A DNA stretch of 64,000 nt from an uncultured Alphaproteobacteria bacterium (GCA_902596605.1 CACJUU010000001.1:62001-126000), one strand, 5' to 3'. Shown: positions 1 through 9,867, counted from the first letter of the stretch. Program-made: numbers and translations. The notes: generated by a model not told the origin, from the letters alone.

Positions 1-1
1 T

Positions 2-1783
2 GGAGAATTCCGTTTTATCTCCGAAAGCTTTACATTCAACATTAGAGCATTCGGATTTCTCTCCTTTTTTGTCGGAATGTTTATTGTTTATACCAGCATC
101 GGTATGGCATATGACCAGCGAAGACTCACCGTAAAAATTATGAAGACGATGGGGATTGAAAGAACTCTAATCAATTTGACACTAGTGATAGAGTTACTTT
201 TAATTGCATTATTTTCTGGTTCGATTGGAGCATTTGGCGGTTTTCTACTAGCCCGAGAACTTCTTCCAGATATAAATAACACAATCTCAAATATTTATAA
301 TAGTCCAGTAGATGGAAAAATTGAGTTAACAGTTAGTTGGTACTTTTATAGTGTATTAATCGCAGGACTAGGCACTTTGTTAGCTTGCTCCAGGGCACTG
401 TTAAGGCTTGATGATTTAAAACCAGTAGAGCCGACTGGTCATAAGAAATTCCACTGGAGAAAAAAGCTTTCTATCATTTTTTATGTAATGCTTTTACCTT
501 TAACCTTCATTTTTTACTACTTATCAATAAGTTCCAACATAAAAATCGCCAACTTCCTATTTTTGGGATCAGTAATTGTTCTCGGTTGTATTTTACTACC
601 TTTGTTTATTAAACTTTTTTTGTTTTTCATTGCCAAAAACCTACCGGAACGATTTGCACTATCTTTTTGGCTGCTCAGAGATACTCAAAAATTTGGCACG
701 CTTCTTTTTGCAGGCTACATCGCTTTTTTCTTAGCTCTATCAATAAATGTTGGAGTTCACGGAATGGTAACAAGCTTCAAATCAACTTTTATCGAGTGGC
801 TGGAGAATAGGATCTTCGCTGAATATTATATCAATATAGCGAATGAAGGTCAGCTTAATAAAGTACAAGATGTGGTTAAAAAATATAATGGAGAGACTTA
901 TCCTATTATAAAGAATAAAGGTAGGTATAATAATAAGGCTGTCGAGATCTATGGGTTCAATCCTTCCTCTGTTTATGAAGAAAATTGGCCTTTATTAGAC
1001 AAAAAAAGAAATGCATGGAATAGTATCAGAAGCGGGGAGGTAATCTTTGTTAGCGAACAGTTATCTATCCGAGAAAAAATAAAATTAGATGATCTTTTAG
1101 AATTAGAGATTAATGACAAAAAGTTTCGTGTCCAGGTTGGTGGAATTTACGCAGATTATGGCAACCCACATAATCAGTTAATGATGCAACTTAAACTTTT
1201 TAGAACATTTTTTTCATCTCAGATTCCGAGTACCATTGCAGTTAAACTTGAAGAACGCAATCGTTTAAATTTTTTCAATGAGTTATCATCAAAGATTGTG
1301 ATTAATCCAGAAGCAATTATCAATCCGCAACAAGTACGAAAAATTTCTCTAGGAATCTTTGATAATACTTTCAAGATAAGTTTTCAACTCGCCTTAATAA
1401 CTTTATTTGTGGCAGCATTCACGCTCTACACTAATCTAATTAGTATAAATAAATTAAGAAAAAAAGATCTCCTACCGGTCTATCTGATTGGCTTTTCTGT
1501 AAACCAGGTTATACGCTTGGAGCTATTGAAGATCTTCATTTTGACCAATATGGTCTGTTTCCTTTCGATTGGAATGGGTGTAACGATAACTTTTATATTG
1601 TCGGAAGTGATAAACCCAAATTTTTTTGGATGGAGGATTCCAATACAAGTTTTCCCAAAATACTGGCTACAAATCTGGATTATTGCCACTATGGCTTCAG
1701 TTTTCTCGACTATTTTATCTTTTAGAATGTCAAATATGAAAACGCAGTCAAATTTTGATAGAAAAATATTTAGACCATTATGA
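2..1783 (+). CDS. FtsX-family ABC transporter permease (5'-truncated)
   Basis: This is an inner-membrane permease of the MacB/FtsX/LolC superfamily; such proteins pair with a separate ATPase and usually move lipids or extrude substrates from the periplasmic side. The frame is open to the left window edge: a first ATG is at 77, but the 25 codons before it continue a plausible hydrophobic FtsX segment, so the gene begins outside the window. Two FtsX-type hydrophobic blocks (near the start and in the last ~130 residues) flank a hydrophilic, presumably periplasmic region at roughly residues 240-400. The stop overlaps the next gene's start (ATGA at 1780). That partner is a secreted AttH-like protein, a pairing seen elsewhere for this permease type. 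The substrate is unknown. Confidence 0.8.
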   Translation, partial: GEFRFISESFTFNIRAFGFLSFFVGMFIVYTSIGMAYDQRRLTVKIMKTMGIERTLINLTLVIELLLIALFSGSIGAFGGFLLARELLPDINNTISNIYNSPVDGKIELTVSWYFYSVLIAGLGTLLACSRALLRLDDLKPVEPTGHKKFHWRKKLSIIFYVMLLPLTFIFYYLSISSNIKIANFLFLGSVIVLGCILLPLFIKLFLFFIAKNLPERFALSFWLLRDTQKFGTLLFAGYIAFFLALSINVGVHGMVTSFKSTFIEWLENRIFAEYYINIANEGQLNKVQDVVKKYNGETYPIIKNKGRYNNKAVEIYGFNPSSVYEENWPLLDKKRNAWNSIRSGEVIFVSEQLSIREKIKLDDLLELEINDKKFRVQVGGIYADYGNPHNQLMMQLKLFRTFFSSQIPSTIAVKLEERNRLNFFNELSSKIVINPEAIINPQQVRKISLGIFDNTFKISFQLALITLFVAAFTLYTNLISINKLRKKDLLPVYLIGFSVNQVIRLELLKIFILTNMVCFLSIGMGVTITFILSEVINPNFFGWRIPIQVFPKYWLQIWIIATMASVFSTILSFRMSNMKTQSNFDRKIFRPL

Positions 1784-2817
1784 GCCGCAAGATATTAGTA
1801 TTTCTGTTTTGTTTTTTGGTATTTGGTTATAACGCATCGGCTGATACTCATAATAACGAATTTAATTTAGCAGATCCAGACTATCAGATTACTTTCCCAA
1901 GGGATCATGGCCCACACAAAAACTTTAGAATTGAATGGTGGTATTTGACTTCAAATCTAAAGTCTGAATCCATAGAAAATTTGGGTATACAATGGACCTT
2001 ATTTAAGAGTAATCTCACACCAATATCGAGCAAAAAACCTAGTCAACTAAATGGTTTTTGGGTGGCCCATAGCGCTATAACTACAGATACACTGCATTAT
2101 TTTGAAGAACGTTTTGCTCGTGAACAAAGTGATCAAGCAGGTGTTAATCTAAATCCTTTTAAAGCCTGGATAGATAATTGGAGCATTACAGGAGACGACC
2201 ATTTAGAAACTATGCAATTAGAATCTAGCGGTGTAGACTTTGCCTTCTCATTAAAATTTTCAACTAAAATTAAACCAGTTCTACAAGGTAATGCCGGTTA
2301 TAGCAAAAAATCTGAAACAAGTGCTGCTTCCCACTATTATAGTCAACCCTTCTATAATGTAGAGGGGTGGGTCACTTTGAATGGAGAGCGGCATGTTGTA
2401 GAGGGAGTGGGTTGGTTAGATCGTGAATGGTCAAGCAACCTGCTAAACGAGAATCAGCTCGGTTGGGATTGGTTTTCTTTACATCTCAATGATGGAAGGA
2501 AAGTGATGCTTTTTAGGGTGCGACATGCTTCTGGCAATGATTTTCTATCTGGATCATGGGTTAACCAAGATGGAACCCAAAAGTCGCTTAATGCTTCTGA
2601 AATCGAACTTGAGGAAACGAGTTATTCAACTGTTAAAGGCAGAAAAATTCCTACCAAATGGAAAATCTCCTTTCTTGGCAAAAATGGCCTGACTATCAAT
2701 ACCGAGCCTCTGAATGTTCACTCTTGGATGGACACCAATTTTCCCTATTGGGAGGGACCAATTTCATTTAGTGGTGATTTATCAGGGGTTGGTTATTTAG
2801 AAATGACAGGTTATTAA
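1780..2817 (+). CDS. secreted AttH/lipocalin-like protein (CrtC-fold, COG5621-type)
   Basis: 345 residues with an N-terminal signal peptide (basic start, hydrophobic core, likely cleavage after a SADT-like site near residue 22). The EWWY motif near residue 52 and the later GVGWLDREWSS motif near residue 208 mark the AttH/hydroxyneurosporene-synthase-like lipocalin family, often annotated as predicted secreted hydrolase. It is coupled to the upstream permease by an ATGA overlap, so the two probably form one envelope system. It is not the pathway CrtC, which lies near 55 kb. The biochemical function is not established; family assignment is good. Confidence 0.75.
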   Translation: MSRKILVFLFCFLVFGYNASADTHNNEFNLADPDYQITFPRDHGPHKNFRIEWWYLTSNLKSESIENLGIQWTLFKSNLTPISSKKPSQLNGFWVAHSAITTDTLHYFEERFAREQSDQAGVNLNPFKAWIDNWSITGDDHLETMQLESSGVDFAFSLKFSTKIKPVLQGNAGYSKKSETSAASHYYSQPFYNVEGWVTLNGERHVVEGVGWLDREWSSNLLNENQLGWDWFSLHLNDGRKVMLFRVRHASGNDFLSGSWVNQDGTQKSLNASEIELEETSYSTVKGRKIPTKWKISFLGKNGLTINTEPLNVHSWMDTNFPYWEGPISFSGDLSGVGYLEMTGY

Positions 2818-2822
2818 AACTA

Positions 2823-3335
2823 CTACGCCGCTTTACCATCTAAAACCTTGTCCACCTTCTCTTGAGCTTTTTTTTCTCCAACACCGTCTACAGCGGCAAT
2901 CTCCCTTGTTAATCGTTCTAAAGCAGCTTCGTAGAGTTGCCTTTCTGAATAAGATTGCTCCCTTTGTTCATCGTTTCGATGAAGGTCCCTTACTACTTCT
3001 GCGATTTGAATAAGCTCCCCAGAATTTATTTTTTGTTCGTAATCTTGTGCACGTCGAGACCACATTGCACGTTTGACCTTTGCTTTACCACCAATTACTT
3101 GTAATGCTTTCCCAATGATGTTTGGACTTGACAACTTTCGCATGCCGGTAGATTCTGCTTTATCTTTAGGAACCTTTAGAGTCATTTTATCTTTATCAAA
3201 AGTTATGACATACATTTTAAGCTCAAAGCCTGCAATATTCTGTACTTCCTCGTCAACTATCTGCCCTACCCCATGAGAGGGATAAACCACAAAGTCATTA
3301 ATTTTAAAATCTACATCTGATACGTTACTATCCAT
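2823..3335 (-). CDS. carD: CarD family transcriptional regulator
   Basis: About 170 residues. The N-terminal CarD/TRCF RNA-polymerase-interacting domain carries the typical VVYPSHGVGQI signature, followed by a helical DNA-binding region. CarD proteins bind the RNA polymerase beta subunit and stabilise open promoter complexes. A longer reading begins at TTG 3341; I chose ATG 3335 because a GGTGA-like ribosome site lies about 8 bases before it. Tail to tail with the upstream secreted-protein gene and followed in the same direction by fdxA and the helicase, an order I associate with Rhodobacterales. Confidence 0.85.
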   Translation of the reverse strand: MDSNVSDVDFKINDFVVYPSHGVGQIVDEEVQNIAGFELKMYVITFDKDKMTLKVPKDKAESTGMRKLSSPNIIGKALQVIGGKAKVKRAMWSRRAQDYEQKINSGELIQIAEVVRDLHRNDEQREQSYSERQLYEAALERLTREIAAVDGVGEKKAQEKVDKVLDGKAA

Positions 3336-3400
3336 AAACAATCACCATTAAAATGAAAAATTTGGTGTACCATAGTTAAAAAAAAATAGCTACTTAAAAG

Positions 3401-3739
3401 TTAATCACCTTCTCCGGCTTTATCGGAGAAGAATTTTTCAAATTTGCCTGACTCGCCATCCAATTTGTCTGCAGTTGGCAATGGATCTCTTCTAATTGTA
3501 ATGTTTGGCCACTGCTCAGAATATTTTCTATTGAATTCAACCCATTCAGCAGCGTCAGGTTCCGTGTCAGGCTTTATTGCATCTGCTGGACACTCTGGTT
3601 CACAAACGCCACAATCAATACATTCATCGGGATGAATTACAAGCATATTTTCACCCTCATAAAAGCAATCCACTGGGCAAACATCGACGCAGTCGGTATA
3701 TTTACACCCTATGCACTTATCATTGACTATATAGGTCAA
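3401..3739 (-). CDS. fdxA: ferredoxin FdxA, [3Fe-4S][4Fe-4S] seven-iron type
   Basis: 112 residues with an N-terminal ferredoxin domain. Cysteines at about 9, 12, 17 and 21 and a second set at 40, 43, 46 and 50 (motif [11 protein letters not shown]) match seven-iron ferredoxins, soluble low-potential electron carriers. The C-terminal ~50 residues form the usual acidic tail. The start codon is TTG: no ATG lies near the conserved MTYIV beginning, and an AGGAG ribosome site sits 7 bases upstream, which fixes the TTG. Confidence 0.93.
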   Translation of the reverse strand: MTYIVNDKCIGCKYTDCVDVCPVDCFYEGENMLVIHPDECIDCGVCEPECPADAIKPDTEPDAAEWVEFNRKYSEQWPNITIRRDPLPTADKLDGESGKFEKFFSDKAGEGD

Positions 3740-3776
3740 TCGGTTCTCCTATTAAATCTACTATTAATAATAGGAT

Positions 3777-4175
3777 TTAATTATCGGAAAGGAAGTGTAA
3801 TTTTCCTTTGAGTGCCCTTAAATTTCTCCTTATCTTTTTATCAGGTTTATATCTTGTTCTGGCTTGAAAAAATTTTGCGCCTTCCTGGCTATCTTCGAAT
3901 ATTATTTTGTAGAAATTTTTAGCTTTTTCAGAGGAAACCCTTTTGACAGCTATCTCTTCAACCAAGATTGTTTTTCTAACAAAGTTTTGTTCAATAATCA
4001 ATTGACTATCTAAATTTATTAAAGAGGCTGGCTTTGTTTTGGTTTTCCCAGATAGACGCACCAAACCTTTTTTAATATTTAATGCTGCTATACTTCTTGT
4101 TTTGTAAAACCGTGCCGCCCACAGCCATAAATCCAACCGACACTGGGATAACGTTGGTTTTTCAGAGAGGCTCAA
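3777..4175 (-). CDS. S4-domain RNA-binding protein (HslR/Hsp15-like)
   Basis: 132 residues. An S4 RNA-binding domain begins at about residue 12 (RLDLWLWAARFYKTRS). Hsp15 relatives bind free 50S subunits carrying nascent chains and help recycle stalled ribosomes. The C terminus is basic and ends in an arginine/lysine-rich stretch. The start is TTG, forming a TTGA overlap with the stop of the upstream helicase gene; no ATG is available, so translation is probably coupled to the helicase. Confidence 0.82.
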   Translation of the reverse strand: MSLSEKPTLSQCRLDLWLWAARFYKTRSIAALNIKKGLVRLSGKTKTKPASLINLDSQLIIEQNFVRKTILVEEIAVKRVSSEKAKNFYKIIFEDSQEGAKFFQARTRYKPDKKIRRNLRALKGKLHFLSDN

Positions 4176-6778
4176 TTTTTTATTAAAACCTTTAACAACG
4201 AAAAAGGGGAGTCATTTGTTGGCATTTGTTTTTTTACCCTATTCTTTTTTCTATTTTGCTTCGTCTTTTTGAATGTTTCAGAAGCTGCCGTTATTTTTAC
4301 TCTTTTGTTTATATCCTGTTTTTTAAACAAAACCTTGTAGTGCTCATCATCCTTCTCAAAAGTTATAACCTCATTACCTTTCTCTATTTTCTCATGTTTG
4401 ATATCAAATCGAAGGTTTCTAATGAGCTCTGTAAATTTTTCTAACCCTAATCCAGTAATCGATAGCATGGCTGGTTGGATTACTATCCACTCATCTTTGG
4501 AATACTCTTTGATCATAAAAAACAGTCTTTCAAGCATGTCTATTCTTATAGCCCTATTGCCAGCCACAAAAAAGCCTGCAACCAAATATTGTTTCTTGGA
4601 TATATGTTTGTCGTATTCAACTGTAACCAGACCAGCTGGGGGATGAAATAATGCAGACTCAGGGGTAGCACAGAAAACATTAAATAAAGCAATTCTTAAC
4701 CTTGATGCTTCTGGCTTAAGAAGCGTTTTATCATATATTGTCTTATACCCAAACCTTATGCCACAATTTCTTAGCTCGACTTTGCTCTCGCTATCCATGC
4801 TATTGAATTGCTTCATAACCTCAGATTTCATAAGAACACCCAAATTATTAACAAAAATATGTGCAAATCCAGCTGTAGCTCCCATCAATTTATTATTGTT
4901 TGCAAGAGTCAAAAGATTAGGCATCAGTGTCTTAACTCTATTTTCAATACAAATGTCGAGTTTTCTTTGAATTTTCTCCAGGCTGCTTTTATCCAATTCA
5001 TCTGACTTGATCAGTTTAACTTTTGGGTTCAATATTTTTTGAGTTTTCTCTAGCTGACCAATTTTGCTACCTCGCCAAATCACTTGCCCATTTACACAAA
5101 GCAAAATTTCACTTTCTGGTGCCTCATAAAAACTCGTTACTAAGCGATTAAGATGTTGACGTAAAAAAGGTCTCACCACCTGCATCAATTTTTTATTCTC
5201 CAATACAGAATCTGCCCCAGAAAGATTAAATACAAACCCATCCATTTTACCAAAGAGATGGCCCTTGATATAAACGCAGCTATCATCTCTTAACTCGAAA
5301 TCTTTCTCATCAAAACATTCTTCCATTCCCTTTTTTATCAATACAGACCTTCTAAGGTCAACAAATCGTTGTGTAAGTTTTAGATGCAAGGCATCTGATA
5401 GCTTATCTTCAATACTTCTGGTAATTCCGATAAAATATTCGTTGTCCAGTAGCCATTTGTTAATGTTGGCAACAAATGACCAAGTTCTAATGAAAGATAA
5501 TCTCTTAGATAATACGTCTATATCACCTTGAACATTATCTAGACGAGCAATCTCCATACTCAACCAATCTGAAGGAATGAAACCTTTTGTTCTAACAAAG
5601 TCAAATATTTTTATAACTAGACCTGCATGGTCTTGATTAGAGATCTTCCTGAAATCTGGTATCTGGCATGCCTTCCATAACAGCTGAACGTCATCTCTTT
5701 TCAAATCCTTTACACCTTCAGAATAGTTTGCCGTGATAAATTTTAAAATATTAACGTCAGATCCGTCTTGAGAGCGTTCTAGATAATTGTCACTTGCTAT
5801 CAAATCCAGAGATTTTACAAGTGATCTAATATCATTAAATTCAAGGGCAGTGTTACGCCATTTTATCTTTTTGAGCATTGGAAAGACATTATTCTCAACA
5901 TCATTAATAACAATTTCTTGGATTTGCTTAAGGCTTCCAGTTTCACCAAAAAAACCGTCAGAGGTGTAACGCCCTGCACGACCAGCAATCTGAGCAATTT
6001 CTAAAGTGTTTAGCGGTCTTAGTCGACGTCCATCAAATTTTTGCATAGCTGCAAAATAAACGTTATTAATTGGCAAGTTTAATCCCATGCCTATTGCATC
6101 TGTGGCCACTATGTAATCAACGTCTCCGTTCTGGTACAACTCAACCTGCGCGTTTCTAGTCTTTGGAGACAGCGCTCCTAGCACTACTGCTGCCCCACCC
6201 TTAGATGTTCTAATGTGTTCAGCCATCTCGTAAACTCTATCAACTGAAAAATCTACAACTGCTGATCTAGGACCCAATTTCGAAATATTTTTCTTTCCAG
6301 AATAACTCAATCTTGAAAGTCTATCTCTACTAACTACTTCCACATCGGGTATTATGATTTTTATCAGATGCTCTATAACTGTGGATCCCAAGAAAAGTGT
6401 TTCAAATTGTCCACGCGCATTTATTAACCTGTCCGTAAATATGTGCCCCCTTTCTGAGTCAGAACATAATTGGATTTCATCTACTGCTACAAATTCAAAT
6501 GTCTTTTCAACAGGCATCGCTTCAGTCGTACAGACCCAATATCGCTCGTACTTTCCACGTATTTTTTCTTCACCTGTATTTAGCACTACGTTTTCAATCC
6601 CCTTCAATAAAACAAGTCGATCGTATATTTCACGCGCGAGAAGCCTTAAGGGGACCCCTATTACTCCATTTTTGTAAGAAATCATCCTTTCTAATGCGTA
6701 ATATGTCTTGCCAGTGTTGGTCGGCCCTAGAATTGCCCGACAAATAGAGGTATTTTTATTGCTTCGTTTGAAATTCAT
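4172..6778 (-). CDS. SUV3/MgpS-like DEAD/DEAH-type RNA helicase
   Basis: About 868 residues. The ATP-binding motif GPTNTGKT near the N terminus, the VDEIQ Walker B motif about 85 residues later, and helicase C-domain motif VI (QIAGRAGRYT near residue 270) identify a superfamily 2 helicase like mitochondrial SUV3 and bacterial MgpS. The C-terminal half resembles the long alphaproteobacterial versions; the tail is lysine-rich. A longer reading starts at TTG 6817, but ATG 6778 places the start just before the conserved N terminus. Probable role in RNA turnover or translation control. Coupled to the S4 protein by a 4-base overlap. Confidence 0.83.
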   Translation of the reverse strand: MNFKRSNKNTSICRAILGPTNTGKTYYALERMISYKNGVIGVPLRLLAREIYDRLVLLKGIENVVLNTGEEKIRGKYERYWVCTTEAMPVEKTFEFVAVDEIQLCSDSERGHIFTDRLINARGQFETLFLGSTVIEHLIKIIIPDVEVVSRDRLSRLSYSGKKNISKLGPRSAVVDFSVDRVYEMAEHIRTSKGGAAVVLGALSPKTRNAQVELYQNGDVDYIVATDAIGMGLNLPINNVYFAAMQKFDGRRLRPLNTLEIAQIAGRAGRYTSDGFFGETGSLKQIQEIVINDVENNVFPMLKKIKWRNTALEFNDIRSLVKSLDLIASDNYLERSQDGSDVNILKFITANYSEGVKDLKRDDVQLLWKACQIPDFRKISNQDHAGLVIKIFDFVRTKGFIPSDWLSMEIARLDNVQGDIDVLSKRLSFIRTWSFVANINKWLLDNEYFIGITRSIEDKLSDALHLKLTQRFVDLRRSVLIKKGMEECFDEKDFELRDDSCVYIKGHLFGKMDGFVFNLSGADSVLENKKLMQVVRPFLRQHLNRLVTSFYEAPESEILLCVNGQVIWRGSKIGQLEKTQKILNPKVKLIKSDELDKSSLEKIQRKLDICIENRVKTLMPNLLTLANNNKLMGATAGFAHIFVNNLGVLMKSEVMKQFNSMDSESKVELRNCGIRFGYKTIYDKTLLKPEASRLRIALFNVFCATPESALFHPPAGLVTVEYDKHISKKQYLVAGFFVAGNRAIRIDMLERLFFMIKEYSKDEWIVIQPAMLSITGLGLEKFTELIRNLRFDIKHEKIEKGNEVITFEKDDEHYKVLFKKQDINKRVKITAASETFKKTKQNRKKNRVKKQMPTNDSPFSLLKVLIKN

Positions 6779-6905
6779 AGAAAAGTATTTTATAATTGAG
6801 CGATATGAGGTTTTCAAGCATAGGTTAAATCACATTTCATACATAGTTATGTTATAGGAAACCTCTAAGCAAATAAAAATAGAATTTTAGAAAAGAAAGA
6901 ATATT

Positions 6906-7196
6906 ATGAGTGAAGTATTAGAGAAGGCTGTTGCAGCTATAAATGATAAAATGGCCGGGGCAACTTTTGACTCAAGCGTTAAGTTTAAAATTGAAGATGA
7001 GGGCTCAATAGTAGTGGATAGCGATGGCGTAAGAGTATCAGACGAAGAGACTGATTGTACATTGATCGCTTCTCTGGATGTATTTACAAAAATTCTTGAT
7101 GGTGATATGAACGCAACAGAGGCCTATATGACGGGATCATTAAAAGTGGAAGGCTCAATGAGTGCTGCGATGGAGTTAAGTAGCCTTTTAGCCTAA
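6906..7196 (+). CDS. SCP2 sterol-carrier-like domain protein
   Basis: 96 residues, entirely one SCP2 domain: a predicted alpha/beta lipid-binding fold ending in the characteristic GDMNATEAYMTGSLKVEGSM stretch. Small stand-alone SCP2 proteins are common in alphaproteobacteria and are thought to bind lipids or acyl-CoA; the ligand here is unknown. An AAGAAAG stretch precedes the ATG at 6906. An alpha/beta hydrolase starts 8 bases after the stop, so the two are likely co-transcribed and may act on lipids. Confidence 0.85.
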   Translation: MSEVLEKAVAAINDKMAGATFDSSVKFKIEDEGSIVVDSDGVRVSDEETDCTLIASLDVFTKILDGDMNATEAYMTGSLKVEGSMSAAMELSSLLA

Positions 7197-7203
7197 AGTT
7201 CCT

Positions 7204-8142
7204 ATGGATAAAAATCTCGAGAGATTTATGCTTGAAAATGGGGAGACCATATTCAGAAAATCTAAAGATGGGAGAAAGCTCAGAATAGCCATTTGGAAAA
7301 CCCCCAAAAAAAAAGTTAATGGGACAGTTTTTTTCTTAAATGGTCACCGTGAATTCATAGAAAAGTATTCAGAAACGTTTGAGTTTTTTATTAGAAAAGG
7401 CTTTAACGTTATAACACTCGATTGGAGAGGTTGGGGGCTTTCCGAACGACCATTCCCTTCCAAGCCCAAAATCCAACATATTTCAAGCGCTAGGGAATAT
7501 CAATTGGACCTAGATAATGTTATTAGTTTAGCAAAAGAGACAGCTTTAACCACTCCATGGTACTTAGTCGCCCACTCCTTGGGTTGTCTTTTAGGTTTGA
7601 GAAGACTTACATCAGAGCCACTATCTTTTGAAAGATACATTTTCTTATCGCCACTCTGGGGAAGTTTTCCCAACGTACCAAAAACAATTCAAAGATTTGC
7701 TCTGAAGTTCGAAAAAACACTGCGTTTTTTGGGATTAACAATGCTTACCGAGCAAAGTCCAGAAAAATATAAGCCGTATTCTCTGACGGTAGACTTCAAG
7801 AAAAATACTCTTACATCTGACTTTAAACAATTTAAACGTTTGCAGACGATATTAGGAGAAAACAAAAATTTACATAGTGGCACACCAACCCTCGGCTATT
7901 TTATTGAAATATTGAAGGAAATTGATTCACTTAATCATATAAATATACCAGATAGAAAAATATTGGTATTGCTTGCTGAACAGGAACAAATAACGGACAA
8001 TAACGCAGCCAAAAAATTAATTGAGAGGTTCGACTTCATAGATTTGATAACAATTAAAGAATCTCAACATGAAATCTTGATTGAAAAAGAAAAGATTAGA
8101 AAAAAGGCTCTATCTTTGATACATACATTTCTTAAATCGTAA
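7204..8142 (+). CDS. alpha/beta hydrolase (lysophospholipase / PldB-like)
   Basis: 312 residues with an alpha/beta-hydrolase fold. The oxyanion-side motif is NGHREF near residue 46, the nucleophile elbow is AHSLG near residue 123, and a late QHE at about residue 292 provides the catalytic histidine. The serine hydrolase is most similar in layout to PldB-type lysophospholipases or monoacylglycerol lipases. Substrate uncertain. Directly downstream of the SCP2 gene; its end abuts the convergent phosphatase gene at 8143. Confidence 0.8.
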   Translation: MDKNLERFMLENGETIFRKSKDGRKLRIAIWKTPKKKVNGTVFFLNGHREFIEKYSETFEFFIRKGFNVITLDWRGWGLSERPFPSKPKIQHISSAREYQLDLDNVISLAKETALTTPWYLVAHSLGCLLGLRRLTSEPLSFERYIFLSPLWGSFPNVPKTIQRFALKFEKTLRFLGLTMLTEQSPEKYKPYSLTVDFKKNTLTSDFKQFKRLQTILGENKNLHSGTPTLGYFIEILKEIDSLNHINIPDRKILVLLAEQEQITDNNAAKKLIERFDFIDLITIKESQHEILIEKEKIRKKALSLIHTFLKS

Positions 8143-9003
8143 TCATCCAGCGTACTTACTTAAAATACTGATAATTTGCTTATGAACGCGAGGATCACCT
8201 GAGGCAATAACGTCGCCTCCTGTCAATGGATATGAACCGTCAAAATTACTTATGATACCGCCAGAAGATAAAACAACTGCCTCCGGCGCTCTAATATCAT
8301 ACTCTTGAAGGCCAACCTCAATTACTGCATCAATATACCCTTCAGCTAACATAGCGTATGCATAACAGTCTAATCCGTACCTATCTAATTTCGAAAGCTT
8401 CATTATTTCGGTTAAACCGGTTTGAAATATTTGGTTTGGTATAGTTGGAGACGACGTCGCAACAATTGCACTAGCTAAATTTTTACACTTTCTGACGCTT
8501 ATAGACTTTGGACTATCGTCAGTTAGGTCGATTTTCTTAAAAGCTTTTCCGAAGCCTCCCCAAAAAAGCTCGCCGGTATATGGCTGATAAATAACACCCA
8601 TTATTGGTTTACTGTTTCTAATCAGAGATAACAGTATTCCCCATGTTGGAATTCCCGAAATAAAGGCTTTTGTTCCGTCAATGGGATCTATAATCCACGT
8701 GAAGTCAGTTGAACCAATTTTCTCTCCGTACTCTTCACCAACTATTGAGTCATTTGGGTAAAGCTTTTCAATCATTTCCCTTATTTTTTTTTCTGCTGAC
8801 TTATCTGCAATTGTAACAGGATTGAAAGAATTCTCGGCTTTATTCTCAATAATCAGATTTTGTTTAAAATAGCTATTTGTTATTTTTCCAGCCTCGTAGA
8901 CTATATCTATCGCATTCTCAAAAAGGCTTTTTTTCTCTTGCTCGGTAAAGATTTTAAACTCCACGCTACTTAGATCAGCTGATTGCTTAGTATTTTGTAC
9001 CAT
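8143..9003 (-). CDS. inositol-monophosphatase family phosphatase (HisN-like histidinol phosphatase)
   Basis: 286 residues. The family metal-binding signature WIIDPIDGTKAF near residue 107, the earlier GEEYGE near residue 92 and a late LDCYAYAMLAEG region (about residue 211) are all present. These Mg2+-dependent enzymes hydrolyse inositol phosphates, 3'-phosphoadenosine 5'-phosphate or histidinol phosphate. In alphaproteobacteria the closest-looking group is HisN histidinol-phosphate phosphatase, but no histidine genes are nearby to confirm it. Start ATG at 9003. Confidence 0.8.
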   Translation of the reverse strand: MVQNTKQSADLSSVEFKIFTEQEKKSLFENAIDIVYEAGKITNSYFKQNLIIENKAENSFNPVTIADKSAEKKIREMIEKLYPNDSIVGEEYGEKIGSTDFTWIIDPIDGTKAFISGIPTWGILLSLIRNSKPIMGVIYQPYTGELFWGGFGKAFKKIDLTDDSPKSISVRKCKNLASAIVATSSPTIPNQIFQTGLTEIMKLSKLDRYGLDCYAYAMLAEGYIDAVIEVGLQEYDIRAPEAVVLSSGGIISNFDGSYPLTGGDVIASGDPRVHKQIISILSKYAG

Positions 9004-9111
9004 CTTATTTGATATTTTTTAATCAAATATTCATTGAATACTTGAAAAAATAGCTTATTTATCTGATATTAAAGTATCTTTAACTCAATAATTAATTAGG
9101 GGTCAGTAAAA

Positions 9112-9828
9112 ATGGCAGAATATCAAACTGCAAAATCATATGTAGATTCATCTCAAGCCATAGACATGGGGCTTAGAGCCCACATGAACAAAGTATATGG
9201 ACTTATGTCATTAGCGATGTTGATAACAGGGGCTGTAGCTTACGCAGTGGGCACGACACCAGCATTAGTAATGGCAATATTTGGAACATGGCTTCAGTGG
9301 GTCGTAATGTTAGCACCACTCGGCGTTGTTTTTATGTTTAGTGCTAAAATCCACTCTATGCGAACCCAGACAGCTCAATTAGTTTTCTGGATCTTTGCCG
9401 CGTTAATCGGGCTTTCAATATCCTACATTTTCTTGGCATATACCGCAATATCGATAGCACAAACATTCTTTACTACCGCGGTTGCTTTTGGGGCGCTTAG
9501 CCTCTATGGTTATACAACCAAAAGAGACCTATCAGGTTTAGGAAATTTTCTGTTTATTGGTTTGATCGGTATAATTGTGGCTTCCATTGCGAATTGGTTC
9601 TTTCAAAGTCCAGTCATGCATTTGGCAATTTCAGCAATAGGAGTTTTAATATTTGCTGGGTTGACTGCATATGATACTCAGAACATCAAAAACACATATC
9701 TACAATATAGATCAGCGTACGGTGAAGAGTATGCAGAGAAGATGGGTATAATGGGGGCTTTGTCTTTATACCTAAATTTCTTAAATATGTTTATGTTTCT
9801 TCTTCAGTTTATGGGAAACAGAGACTAA
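9112..9828 (+). CDS. Bax inhibitor-1/YccA family integral membrane protein
   Basis: 238 residues with seven predicted membrane segments after a ~28-residue polar N terminus, ending near MFMFLLQFMGNRD. This is the TMBIM/Bax-inhibitor-1 family (YbhL, YccA of E. coli); YccA interacts with FtsH, and relatives act as calcium leak channels. The conserved AYDTQNIK stretch near residue 187 supports the call. It is a single gene between the divergent phosphatase and the convergent rpmG. Confidence 0.9.
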   Translation: MAEYQTAKSYVDSSQAIDMGLRAHMNKVYGLMSLAMLITGAVAYAVGTTPALVMAIFGTWLQWVVMLAPLGVVFMFSAKIHSMRTQTAQLVFWIFAALIGLSISYIFLAYTAISIAQTFFTTAVAFGALSLYGYTTKRDLSGLGNFLFIGLIGIIVASIANWFFQSPVMHLAISAIGVLIFAGLTAYDTQNIKNTYLQYRSAYGEEYAEKMGIMGALSLYLNFLNMFMFLLQFMGNRD

Positions 9829-9834
9829 TTTCTT

Positions 9835-9867
9835 AGGTAGCGGTTTGTTAGTAAGGCTGCTACCTTA
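9835..9867. terminator. possible bidirectional hairpin between BI-1 gene and rpmG
   Basis: The inverted repeat AGGTAGC (9835-9841) / GCTACCT (9859-9865), extended by two more bases with one mismatch, lies between two convergent genes and reaches into the rpmG stop codon. On the plus strand it is followed by a short AATTTTT run. It could end the BI-1 transcript; its overlap with rpmG makes this tentative. Confidence 0.4.
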
